64,000 bases of DNA from Pantoea sp. Lij88 (GTDB lineage Bacteria > Pseudomonadota > Gammaproteobacteria > Enterobacterales > Enterobacteriaceae): assembly GCF_030062155.1 (NCBI RefSeq), contig NZ_CP118269.1, positions 620,001-684,000 on the forward strand, written 5' to 3'. The notes beneath the pieces were generated by a model, which was not told the DNA's origin, did not search any database, and saw only the letters and a program-made list of their open reading frames with translations. Each line of letters opens with the position of its first letter. The stretch's first letter is position 1. Below, piece after piece: positions 1 to 7,166 of the stretch. The position numbers were made by a program, and so were the translations under genes.

Positions 1-349
1 GTAAAAATTCTGATTTTATCTCATCAGGCAAATCATCAAAGTAGAACGAAGAAAACTCTCTGTTATGAGCTCGAGAAACTTTAAAGTCTCCATTAATATA
101 GCTCAGTATGGCTCTAAGTCTTTGTTGGCCATCAACAACTGTTCTAACGTTTCTTCCAACATTCAACGTTTGAGTTATAAGAATTTTAGGTATTGGCTTT
201 CCTCTTAATATAGTATCGACTAGATAAGATTTAGCTTTCTCCGTCCAAACTGATCTTCTTTGAAACTTTGGTGAGAGTTCCAGTAGGCCTGTCTGGCTCC
301 ATTCCAAAAAATCTGAAATATTGTAAGCGCGAGTATCAAAATTCTTCAT
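1..349 (-). CDS. DUF262 domain protein, N-terminal part (runs off window)
   Basis: The first 116 codons of a minus-strand gene are visible; the 3' end lies outside the window. The translation starts MKNFDTRAYNISDFLEW and carries the DUF262 (GmrSD N-terminal, ParB/Srx-like fold) signature: PKFQRRSVW, then a KSYLVDTILRG helix, KPIPKI, and VVDGQQRLRAIL at about residue 70. In this family the DGQQR segment is the NTP-binding/hydrolysis core. Relatives include the nucleotide-sensing half of GmrSD type IV restriction enzymes and other defence-associated proteins. The ATG at 349 is chosen because an upstream ATG at 360 opens a 4-codon frame that stops and overlaps it. The gene is AT-rich, unlike the host core. 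Whether a C-terminal nuclease (DUF1524) follows cannot be seen. Confidence 0.8.
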   Translation of the reverse strand, partial: MKNFDTRAYNISDFLEWSQTGLLELSPKFQRRSVWTEKAKSYLVDTILRGKPIPKILITQTLNVGRNVRTVVDGQQRLRAILSYINGDFKVSRAHNREFSSFYFDDLPDEIKSEFL

Positions 350-547
350 AATATTCTCATTTATATTTAATAAGGTTTTGCATGATTTAAGATGCGAGAC
401 CTATGGATGATGCTTTCATTTATATAAACTATAACATTTTTTCTTGAATGATTTATTATTGATAAATAGATAGTTAGGTTTCGGGCCATTGTATTGGCCA
501 GCAAGTTGTTGAACGGCTTGGCTTCCTCAAAGTTGAGTATTCCACTT
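350..547. other. AT-rich intergenic stretch, no gene seen
   Basis: This lies between the start of the DUF262 gene and the end of the integrase remnant. It is strongly AT-rich and must hold the DUF262 promoter. I see a TATAGT-like -10 on the minus strand around 430 but no convincing -35. No copy of the tRNA-Ile 3' end (a possible second att site) is visible here. Confidence 0.4.
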
Positions 548-1567
548 TCAACATACCGCTATCTGACTCAGCAGGTTGAACAACTTTGCTTCTGAAAAAT
601 GATCTGGTCCAAAGTGCGCATACCGCATCGTTACCTTGATATCGGTGTGCCCCAATATTCTTTGTAGCACTAGAATGTTACCGCCATTCATCATGAAATG
701 AGAAGCGAAAGTGTGGCGTAAAACATGTGTAAGCTGCCCTGCAGGTGTCTCAATGCCAGCACGTTGCATGGCCTTCCTGAAAGCTGAATAGCATGGTTTA
801 AAGAGCAATTGTGCTTTCCTGCTCGATGGAAGTTCAGCCTGTAATTTTTCACTTATCGGCACAGCTCGGTTTTTCTTCCCTTTAGTTTTCACTTAGATGA
901 TCTGACCAGCGCGGATCTGATTACCCTTCAAGCCTTCTGCCTCACTCCATCGTGCGCCGGTTGCTAAGCAGATTTTTACAATGGTAGTCAGATCTTTTGA
1001 ACGGCTATTGTCACACTTGGCAATAAGAGTTCTGATTTCTTCAATGGTGAGATACGCCATCTCAGATTCACTAATCTTAAACTCGCGCATGTTTTCTAAT
1101 GGGTTTGGCGCGGTCCATTCATCCAATCGGCGTAGCTCATTAAACATCGCCCTGAAATACGCCAACTCTAAATTCACCGTACGCAGCGTAACCATCTTCA
1201 CTCGGCTGGAGCGGGTGATCTTCCCACTTAACCGCTGCTCGCGATAAGACGCAAAAATTTTTGCGTTAAACTCGGTTGCGAGTGGGTTTCCCATAGCCTC
1301 GCAGGCGAACGCCATTGTGGTTCGCCTCTTCGCACCATCCGCCAACGTAATGCCATGCGTGTTGAACCATAATTCAACCAGCTCAATTACCCGCCGCTTA
1401 TCTGCCTTCTCTCCCAGCCAGGGCTTATCTTGAACCTGCTCTTTTACGAACTTCTCATAGGATTGTGCTTCGCCCTTAGTCGCAAACTGGCGGCGTATCC
1501 TTTTGCCGTCACGGCCATCGGGGAAAACTTGTGCCTATAACATCACGCTGGGTAATTTGTTAATCGC
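548..1567 (-). pseudogene. int: P2-type tyrosine recombinase/integrase, two in-frame stops
   Basis: Minus-strand remnant of a phage integrase. The order is an N-terminal arm-binding region (INKLPSVML, stop, AQVFPDGRDGKRIRRQF), a core-binding domain, then the catalytic domain with ATGARWSEAEGL (first Arg), HVLRHTFASHFM (HxxR), LGHTDIKVTMRYAHF (His and Tyr nucleophile). All catalytic residues remain readable. A TAG at 1535-1537 interrupts the N terminus, and a TAA at 893-895 separates GQII from VKTKGKKNRAVPIS in the same frame, where homologs usually have an uninterrupted strand. There is no frameshift at either point, so these are simple nonsense changes. The product is almost certainly non-functional unless readthrough occurs. 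It resembles P2/Fels-2-type integrases, in agreement with the P2-like tail scraps beside it. It is not adjacent to the tRNA. Confidence 0.85.
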
Positions 1568-1618
1568 TTTGCTAAGTTTTTAGTGATATTTAGTACGTGC
1601 ATAGCCATCATTTTTCAC

Positions 1619-1690
1619 ATGCCGCCTTCGGTTATCGAGTCCATGACTCTGACCGAGATTCTGGAGTGGCTGCACAAAGCAATCCTGTAA
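1619..1690 (+). pseudogene. GpE-family phage tail protein, C-terminal scrap
   Basis: A 23-codon piece, MPPSVIESMTLTEILEWL followed by HKAIL and a stop, resembles the C-terminal half of P2 GpE-type small tail proteins (typical form WPPxxxxxMxLxELxEWRxxA). It is followed 13 bases later by the tape-measure start, which is the P2 gene order E-T. The normal N terminus is missing; the sequence upstream is the dead integrase on the other strand, so a deletion junction lies just before 1619. Identification rests on a short match plus the order of genes. Confidence 0.55.
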
Positions 1691-1703
1691 AGCAGAGCCA
1701 GCG

Positions 1704-1917
1704 ATGAGCGATAAAAATCTACGTTCGCAGGTCGTGTTGGGCGCAGTCTATCAGCTAACGAGCTCCTTTCACAACGTCCGCTAAAGCTGGCTGGCACACT
1801 GCGCGAGACGCTCAACATCTTAATGTGCTGGGCACACAGGCCGGGCGCAATGACGGCTTCCGTAAAACCAGCTCAGGGCTTGCCGTCACCGCTAAAAGCC
1901 TTAAATCCGCCCGTTAA
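1704..1917 (+). pseudogene. P2-like tail tape measure (GpT) 5' remnant, frameshifted
   Basis: Opens with MSDKNLRSQVVLGAVYQLTS, typical of the N terminus of P2-like tape-measure proteins, then stops after FHNVR. The family sequence continues in a second frame (KLAGTLRETLN) and a third (NVLGTQAGRNDGFRKTSSG, then LAVTAKSLKSAR), so two frameshifts have accumulated. It ends at a TAA at 1915-1917, only three bases before the baseplate fragment and in the same frame as it. An intact GpT is around 800 residues or more, so over 90 percent of the gene has been deleted. Confidence 0.75.
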
Positions 1918-1920
1918 TAC

Positions 1921-2685
1921 GTGGCGTGGCTACCCGTACCGATGGCCGGTAATGATTCCGGTATGTTCCAGTTCCCGCCAGAGGGTACGCTGATTGAGGT
2001 CGGTTTTACCGGCCGACGCCCGGACAAACCGTTTGTGCGCCAGACGATGCCGGAAGGGACCAGCCTGCCGGACGTTAAGCCGGGCGAACAGCTGCAGCAG
2101 CAGCGCGCGGAAGTATCACAGCGGGTAACACAGGCGGGAGACTGGGAGCGCCAGACCGATCAGGCCATCCGTGAAACGTCCATGAACCGGGAGGTTAAAG
2201 CCGATACTGAAAAGCGTGAGCTGATCAGCAGGGAAACGACTGTGAAGGCAACGGAAAGGACCACGGTGATCGGAACGGCGTCACTGATGGCCGGAGCCAT
2301 TCAGCATGTCACTACCGGCAGTTACAGCGTGGCCGCGCAGCAGAGCCAGCTGATTACAGTGGGCGGTAATGCGGAAACAGACGTCACCGGCAGCGCGGCG
2401 ATAAAAGTCGGTCAGGCGCTGACTGAAAAAATTGGGCAGCTGCGACAGAGCATTGCCAGGACGCGTCAGGAGATTATCGCGCCGGTGGTGTGGATTGGTT
2501 CAGAGAAGATTAACGTGGCCCAGCTGATGCTCGATACCGTGGCACTCGTGCAGCAGCTGGCTGAACAGCTGGCCAGCCATACGCACCCGTCAACCGGTCA
2601 GCCCACGAACAGCAGCGCCATCGCACAGAGTGGCCAGCAGACCGCCGCACTCAGTACGAAATATTCCCCCGTCATCGGCAAATAA
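1921..2685 (+). pseudogene. Phage baseplate hub/spike protein, 5'-truncated
   Basis: A 254-codon open frame resembles gpV/gp45-type baseplate hub proteins. The start (WLPVPMAGNDSGMFQFPP, then GTLIEVGF and RPDKPFVRQTMPEG) reads as the second half of an OB-fold. A long repetitive beta-helix-like middle follows (TTVIGTASLMAGAIQHVTTG, SQLITVGGNAETDVTGSAAI), and the C terminus contains SHTHPSTGQP. A His-x-His pair binds iron at the spike tip of P2 GpV-type proteins. There is no credible start codon or ribosome site: the GTG at 1921 directly follows a stop ending the tape-measure scrap, so the N-terminal half is lost. In an intact phage the gene would not sit immediately behind the tape measure, so this is a deletion fusion. 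Exact family uncertain. Confidence 0.6.
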
Positions 2686-3237
2686 GCCAGCACACTGACC
2701 CGCTATCGCAGCGTGTTTATTATTACCCGTCACCAGAACGCCTCAGACTCACGCTGCGCCACGCGTAGGCGCGACCATCACGCACGATTACTCCTGACAG
2801 ATCATCCGCAGAGCGTGGCACTGGCTGCGCGTCAGCCACGGCAAAATAATCGCTGCGCAGACAAAATCGGCGCTACACCGCACCCGCCTGCAGGTTTTAC
2901 ATCATAAAAATTTTTCAGTTTTATTTTTTTACAAAGGGCATGGCCAGACCGCGCCAGTATGGGGTTCTGCTGGAGTTCGCCAACTGAAAAGAGCGAAAAG
3001 GATTTCAGTGCTTTTCAGTTTTAAGGATCTAAAATGGATCACGATAAAAGTTAGAAGACTGAAATTTAAGGGAATTATATGTTTTACGTTAGTAGGCAGA
3101 TGATAAGTGGATCTCTGGTGGTGATGCTTTAAACGATGAAATCCAGCTGCGGTAGGGTTTGAGCGGGGTTTGATGTATAGAGGAGAATGAAAAATATGAC
3201 AATGCTATTAGCATATTGAGAACAATGTGTATGTGAA
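2686..3237. other. Non-coding interval between prophage scraps and ATPase/STAS/PIN operon
   Basis: About 550 bases without a gene I can support. To roughly 2910 the composition is phage-like and probably decayed coding sequence. A 64-codon frame at 2713-2907 has no recognisable motif and no ribosome site. From 2910 on it becomes AT-rich. A tiny frame, MKNMTMLLAY at 3187-3219, has a good ribosome-binding sequence (aggag) but is too short to call. Confidence 0.45.
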
Positions 3238-3292
3238 GAAAAAAATGAAGGGGCATCCACAATTCCAAACAGTATGGATAATAAAATCCCCA
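3238..3292 (-). terminator. Probable terminator of the ATPase/STAS/PIN operon
   Basis: Read on the minus strand just after the PIN gene, GGGG and ATCCA pair with TGGAT and CCCC on either side of a long loop, followed by TTCATTTTTTT. The stem is interrupted and AT-rich, so strength is uncertain, but the position and the T-run fit an intrinsic terminator. Confidence 0.4.
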
Positions 3293-3297
3293 TAATA

Positions 3298-3909
3298 CTA
3301 GTTAGCTAGCTTATTTTGACTCGCTGCAGCAGATAAAACATTTGCATTAGAAGTGTAAACATTAAGGCCATCAGCTGTAGTATAGTCACCATCATCAGTA
3401 ATGATATTTAGAACTCCAGAAGACTTCATGCTTTCATGAATCATCAGGTCATAGCCATCTAATGTATTATTAGGCATTAGACTAACACATTCATTAGTCA
3501 GTTCCTCACAAACATTAATTTTTATCTGTGTGGCTAAAGACTCAACTTGCAACCAAGATGTTTTGATTTCATTTATAGCTGCATTTCTTTCATTGCTATA
3601 AATATGGCGAAAATCTTTAGTGCTAATCTTTTTACTGACAACTTTTTCGTGTATTTCTCTTTCAGACTTTTCAATAATATGAGCAAGCTCAGCCAATGAA
3701 AGTCCTGAGTGAAAAAGAGTGGCGTTTTTACCCAAGACTGAATTAATAAATTGGTTATAGCTTTGAAGGTATTGCCTATTTGAAGGTATGCCTTTGGAAT
3801 AAGTGAGCCAAAACCATACATTAGTATCTACAAAGAAACTGTCAGAACCTTTTGGTGTATATTTGTTAATATTGTAAACATTCGATAAAATTTTACCATT
3901 GAAAGCCAT
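3298..3909 (-). CDS. PIN-domain protein (predicted RNase), third gene of operon
   Basis: 203 residues. The PIN-domain acidic set is visible: FFVDTNVW (Asp28), SLAELAH (Glu74), LDGYDLMIHESM (Asp151/Asp154) and IITDDGDY (Asp172/173/175), the expected order for a metal-dependent single-strand ribonuclease fold such as VapC or FitB. It is longer than a usual VapC toxin (about 130-150 residues) because of a basic helical insert around residues 85-130. There is no small VapB-like antitoxin gene next to it. Its ATG overlaps the stop of the preceding gene by one base (TAATG), so translation is coupled to the DUF4325 protein. By inference it is the effector of the three-gene module, held in check or triggered by the ATPase and STAS-like partners. 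AT-rich, suggesting transfer. Confidence 0.8.
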   Translation of the reverse strand: MAFNGKILSNVYNINKYTPKGSDSFFVDTNVWFWLTYSKGIPSNRQYLQSYNQFINSVLGKNATLFHSGLSLAELAHIIEKSEREIHEKVVSKKISTKDFRHIYSNERNAAINEIKTSWLQVESLATQIKINVCEELTNECVSLMPNNTLDGYDLMIHESMKSSGVLNIITDDGDYTTADGLNVYTSNANVLSAAASQNKLAN

Positions 3910-4259
3910 TAGTCTGCCTCCTTGGCTTGCTGCTCAAGTATTTCATCTACAATTCGCTTGTAATCCACATTTGAATTGAAACGGCTTACATTCTCCACTA
4001 CACGATCAACAATTGAATGCCCAACAGGGTCTAGGTTTTCGAGATGCAATAAACCAGATAAATCGCTTTGTGGAAATGCATTGAGCAACTGCCCGATGCT
4101 AAAATTAAAAAAAGGTGAAGCAAACATCTTCACATTCGAGAAGTCTAACGTTACTTTCTCTCTATGGTTAATATGTGGTGCAACCATATCAAATAATTTC
4201 TGCCCGTCATCTTTTAAAATGCATCGAGGACCGATAAATTCTTTGATGGAAATATTCAT
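3909..4259 (-). CDS. STAS-like DUF4325 protein
   Basis: 116 residues from the ATG at 4259, which follows the upstream stop by one base and has a GGGAG ribosome site; a longer frame from 4304 lies inside the upstream gene and lacks one. The segment VTLDFSNVKMFASPFF with FNFSIGQLL (about residues 36-59) matches the STAS-like DUF4325 family, which has the fold of anti-sigma-factor antagonists (SpoIIAA type) and is commonly encoded beside GHKL ATPases. Ser48 sits where such proteins can be phosphorylated, but that is only positional reasoning. The C-terminal 35 residues are a charged helix (VDRVVENVSRF, IVDEILEQQAKEAD). Sandwiched between a GHKL ATPase and a PIN nuclease, it probably transmits the ATPase's state. 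Confidence 0.75.
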   Translation of the reverse strand: MNISIKEFIGPRCILKDDGQKLFDMVAPHINHREKVTLDFSNVKMFASPFFNFSIGQLLNAFPQSDLSGLLHLENLDPVGHSIVDRVVENVSRFNSNVDYKRIVDEILEQQAKEAD

Positions 4260-4260
4260 A

Positions 4261-5157
4261 TTAACTCCCTGGTTCTGATGTGAGGCGATAATACTTTTCA
4301 TCACACACTAAAGTAATGCTAAGTATAGTTCCTTTGAAGTAAAATGGTAATGTTTTATATTCTTCACCATTTGCATCCATTTTTACATAAGCATTATGAC
4401 TATATAACTCTAACTTCCCATTATTTACGCTGACCAAATCCTTAAGCAAATTAAGGCCTAAGCCCCTTGGAACCCCATTTACTGCAGCAGTTGTGTTTCC
4501 ACTAATACATGCCCACCTTAAGCATGACTCAGCAGTAATTGATTCTGCCCTAGTATCAGCGGAGAGATAACCTCTAACTTTATTCGGTATTCCCACACCA
4601 AAATCAACAACGCACAAAACTAATTCATTTCTTTGATGAAAATGTTGACCACAAGAATAGACCCCAACGGGCGAATTAGCATGCTCGAAAGAATTTGTAT
4701 ATATCTCCCAAACTTTACCAACGATAGCATCGCGCAAAGGTTCACTAACTCGGACCCAGCCTTTACCAATCCAATTCTGGGTTAAATAATCTAAAATAGA
4801 ATTAAAATCTTCATATCGATCTTCACGATACGGTATTGCATGGCCTGTATAACCACGGCCACCGTGGCCAAGCGCATTGCAAAATCCATTCTGAACCAAT
4901 GACGCTTTCACTTTGGGTGATAGCGATTCCCAGAAGAAAAAGATTGTTTTACCTTGATTTTGAAGAGAACGTACCGTTCCTCCTAAGAAAGCAACTGCAT
5001 TCGGTCTCAGAAAGTTGCAATAAGTAAAAACAAAACGAACTTGTGTTGTTCCTGAAGTCGTAGCTTGCTCAAAAATCATGAACAATCTGCAAAAGTCGCT
5101 TTCCGTGCCATTCAAGGTTGGCACCATAATGGTTAAACCTGTTTTCTCATCGAACAT
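4261..5157 (-). CDS. STAS-like/GHKL (HATPase) fusion protein, first gene of operon
   Basis: 298 residues if translation starts at the ATG at 5157 (GGGACGAAGT before it); an ATG at 5172 and a TTG at 5187 are also possible. Numbering from 5187, the N-terminal part (about 18-105) reads like a STAS-like domain: VRFVFTYCNFLRPNAVAFLGG, KTIFFFWESL, NGF. The C-terminal part is a GHKL ATPase: N box EIYTNSFEHA (161-170), G1 VVDFGVGIP (193-201), G2 PRGLGLNLLKDLV (240-252), G3 FKGTILSITL (284-293). There is no His-phosphotransfer or membrane segment, so it is cytoplasmic and more like an anti-sigma kinase or sensor ATPase than a two-component kinase. Two junctions of one base each tie it to the next two genes. 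The biological role is unknown to me. Confidence 0.75.
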   Translation of the reverse strand: MFDEKTGLTIMVPTLNGTESDFCRLFMIFEQATTSGTTQVRFVFTYCNFLRPNAVAFLGGTVRSLQNQGKTIFFFWESLSPKVKASLVQNGFCNALGHGGRGYTGHAIPYREDRYEDFNSILDYLTQNWIGKGWVRVSEPLRDAIVGKVWEIYTNSFEHANSPVGVYSCGQHFHQRNELVLCVVDFGVGIPNKVRGYLSADTRAESITAESCLRWACISGNTTAAVNGVPRGLGLNLLKDLVSVNNGKLELYSHNAYVKMDANGEEYKTLPFYFKGTILSITLVCDEKYYRLTSEPGS

Positions 5158-5320
5158 ACTTCGTCCCAGCATGTACTTTCGTTCCAATATCGCATAGTTC
5201 GTTTTGATTTTGAACCGGCAGTTGTCTGCTTAATCTGTGGAACAGAGCGATAAAAATAATGCTGAAAGACTCAAAGAAATTTCTTGGGGGACAAAAAGGG
5301 GGCAAAAGAAAATTTAATAA

Positions 5321-5365
5321 CATAAAATTCAGTCTGAACCTAAGTTTAACTTTATGAATTTTATG
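5321..5365. repeat. Inverted repeat at the tRNA-element junction
   Basis: CATAAAATTCA (5321-5331) and TGAATTTTATG (5355-5365) form a perfect 11-base inverted repeat separated by 23 bases, nine bases beyond the tRNA CCA end. Nearby, 5285-5305 holds two near-identical tracts (TTTTTGTCCCCC and TTTTGCCCCC on the minus strand). Such symmetrical AT-rich sequence beside a tRNA end may be integrase core or arm sites, or the tRNA transcription terminator; the sequence alone does not decide. Confidence 0.45.
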
Positions 5366-5373
5366 GAGAAATT

Positions 5374-5449
5374 TGGTGGCCCCTGCTGGGCTTGAACCAG
5401 CGACCAAGCGATTATGAGTCGCCTGCTCTAACCACTGAGCTAAGGGGCC
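5374..5449 (-). tRNA. ileX: tRNA-Ile (CAU anticodon, ileX type)
   Basis: A 76-nt cloverleaf including encoded CCA. The acceptor GGCCCCT pairs with AGGGGCC, the D arm is TAGCTCAGTGGTTAGAGCA, the anticodon loop is CTCATAA with CAU, and the T loop is GGTTCAAGCC. The sequence is essentially that of the minor tRNA-Ile2, whose C34 is converted to lysidine so that it reads AUA; it is not an elongator tRNA-Met. E. coli ileX lies beside mug and rpoD, as here, which supports the call. Its 3' end faces the accessory block, so it is the likely integration target. Confidence 0.93.
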
Positions 5450-5461
5450 AGCGGAGCGGGG

Positions 5462-5490
5462 ATTATAAAGTATCTCTTCAGGGCGATCCA
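5462..5490 (-). promoter_or_regulatory. Promoter of tRNA-Ile
   Basis: On the minus strand a perfect -10 TATAAT (5467-5462) lies 13 bases before the tRNA and is followed by the GC-rich discriminator CCCCGCTCCGC, typical of stringently controlled stable-RNA promoters. The -35 is weak (TGGATC at 17-base spacing). Confidence 0.6.
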
Positions 5491-5651
5491 GCACTCAGCC
5501 ACTGGTTGCTGAAATAAGCAGCAGCGATTTACCTGCTGATTTCTATAACAAATCTGCCTGGTTGTGAAGTCGAAGTCGCAAATCGGCACGGAAAATGCTT
5601 CTCCATGCCGTTAACGAAACTGGACGTAAGGCGCAATGGGTTAACGCTGAC

Positions 5652-6443
5652 TCAGTTCTGACGATAGCGGGATGCGGATTTATCCCGTGAAAGGTGAGGG
5701 ACCATCGCGCCACGTGCCCGATCATAGTCGTGCCACATCTGCAGATCCTCCAGCGGCGGAATGGTTACCGCCTCTTTGCTGTCGAGACCGGCAAGCGCAG
5801 CATCTACCATCTCATCAACGTCCATCACCATCTCAGCCGGGAACTCATTGATCGACTGGCCTGCACGTTCGAAAATTTCAGTGCGGGTCGCGCCGGGTAA
5901 GACGGCCTGCACCTGCACGCCGCTCTCTGCGAGTTCACGCTGCATGGCGCGCGTCAGGGTCAGCACGTATGATTTGGTGGCGTTATAGGCACCGTTAAAC
6001 ATCTCATGCACCAGCGACAGCACTGAGGCGATATTGATAATAACGCCATGACCGCGTGCTTTAAACGCCCGGCCAGCTGCCTGTGCCAGACGGGTTGGCG
6101 CCAGAATATTTAACGCCAGCATGCTGTTAATGCGCGTAATGTCCGCCTCCAGAAACTCGCCTTCCACGCTCATGCCCGCGTTGTTCAGCAGCAGCGTAAT
6201 CTGAGCGTTGTTGGCCAGTTCTGACTCTACGCGCTGCAGGTCCTGTTCATGCGTTAAGTCAGCCTTCATCACGGTCACCTTAACAGCGTGCTGCTGCGCC
6301 AGGGTGTCAGCCAGCGTGGTGAGCCGAGCCTGATCCCTCGCCACCAGGATCAAATCATAACCGCGTGCTGCCAGTCGTTTTGCATAGGTCGCGCCGATAC
6401 CGCTGGATGCGCCGGTGATTAAAGCTGTGCCTGATTGTGACAT
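5652..6443 (-). CDS. SDR-family oxidoreductase
   Basis: 263 residues of the classical short-chain dehydrogenase/reductase family. The NAD(P)-binding motif TGASSGIGATYA is at the N terminus, NNAG lies near residue 90, the catalytic Ser is in NIASVLSLVHE, and the Tyr/Lys pair is in AYNATK. Substrate is unknown. Divergent from a TetR gene, with duplicated palindromes in the 138-base gap, so it is very probably that regulator's target, as with many TetR/SDR pairs responding to small electrophiles or quinones. Confidence 0.85.
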   Translation of the reverse strand: MSQSGTALITGASSGIGATYAKRLAARGYDLILVARDQARLTTLADTLAQQHAVKVTVMKADLTHEQDLQRVESELANNAQITLLLNNAGMSVEGEFLEADITRINSMLALNILAPTRLAQAAGRAFKARGHGVIINIASVLSLVHEMFNGAYNATKSYVLTLTRAMQRELAESGVQVQAVLPGATRTEIFERAGQSINEFPAEMVMDVDEMVDAALAGLDSKEAVTIPPLEDLQMWHDYDRARGAMVPHLSRDKSASRYRQN

Positions 6444-6456
6444 TTTTGCTTCCTCG

Positions 6457-6499
6457 TATGATGGTCGTCATAATGGTTATCAATATGACGATCATCATA
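6457..6499. promoter_or_regulatory. Paired TetR-type operators between SDR and TetR genes
   Basis: TATGATGGTCGTCATA (6457-6472) and TATGACGATCATCATA (6484-6499) are inverted copies of the same 16-base imperfect palindrome (consensus TATGATGRTCGTCATA), with centres 27 bases apart. A weaker third copy (TATGATGACCGTAATA) starts near 6517. They fill the divergent promoter region, so the neighbouring TetR protein would control both its own gene and the SDR gene. Confidence 0.7.
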
Positions 6500-6581
6500 T
6501 AAACCGTCAAGCTGGAATATGATGACCGTAATAATTACTATAATAGCCAGAAGCTATGCAGCAGACAGTGCAGGAGACGAG

Positions 6582-7166
6582 ATGGAAAAGCAGGGCAGCA
6601 AAGCACAAACGCGGCAGCGTATCCTTGATGAAGCGGCGCGTGTGATGCGTGAAACCGGCACCGAAGGGATTGGTGTGGCGGCGCTGATGAAGCGGGTCGG
6701 CCTGACACACGGCGGTTTTTATGCGCATTTTGCATCGCGCGAGGAGCTGGTTGAGGAGGTGCTGAAGCATATGTTCGCTGAAGCCGATACCTTTAAGCCC
6801 ACGGCGTCCGTGACCCGGCCCGCGCAGCGGCTGGCTGATTTTATTGATAGTTATCTTTCCGAGGCGCATCGCAATGCACCGGCTCAGGGCTGCCCGCTGG
6901 CGGCGCTGGTAAGTGAAGTGGCTCATCTGCCACAGCCGACGCGGCAGATCTTCGCCCAGGGCTTTAATGCGATGCAGGCCAGTCTGACGCAGATACTGGG
7001 TGAGCTGATGCTGCCGGATGCGGAAGCGCTGGCTTCCAGTGTGATGGCAGAGATGATTGGCGCGCTGGCGCTGGCCCGAGCCTGTCCGGATGCGGAGCAG
7101 GCCAGCCTGATGCTGCAACGCAGTCGTGCTGCGCTGAAGCAGCGCACGCTGGAGGTGGCAGCATGA
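6582..7166 (+). CDS. TetR/AcrR-family transcriptional repressor
   Basis: 194 residues from the ATG at 6582 (GGAGACGAG before it); a longer frame from 6519 runs through the operator region and is rejected. The N-terminal helix-turn-helix is clear: [45 protein letters not shown]. The C terminus has the ligand-binding helices ([16 protein letters not shown] and [13 protein letters not shown]) seen in TetR_C regulators of SDR or quinone genes. The stop overlaps the mug start (ATGA), so mug may be co-transcribed here, unlike the single-gene arrangement in E. coli. Confidence 0.85.
   Translation: MEKQGSKAQTRQRILDEAARVMRETGTEGIGVAALMKRVGLTHGGFYAHFASREELVEEVLKHMFAEADTFKPTASVTRPAQRLADFIDSYLSEAHRNAPAQGCPLAALVSEVAHLPQPTRQIFAQGFNAMQASLTQILGELMLPDAEALASSVMAEMIGALALARACPDAEQASLMLQRSRAALKQRTLEVAA

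Noticed and set aside
2713..2907. 64-residue frame after the baseplate fragment
   Set aside because: No start signal or recognisable motif, in decayed phage sequence.
3187..3219. 10-codon frame MKNMTMLLAY with a good ribosome site
   Set aside because: Too short and in AT-rich DNA where such patterns arise by chance; no known leader-peptide context.
5147..5494. 115-residue minus-strand frame over the tRNA
   Set aside because: It includes a translation of the tRNA gene itself (the familiar GPLAQWLEQATHNRLVAGSS artefact) and has no independent support.
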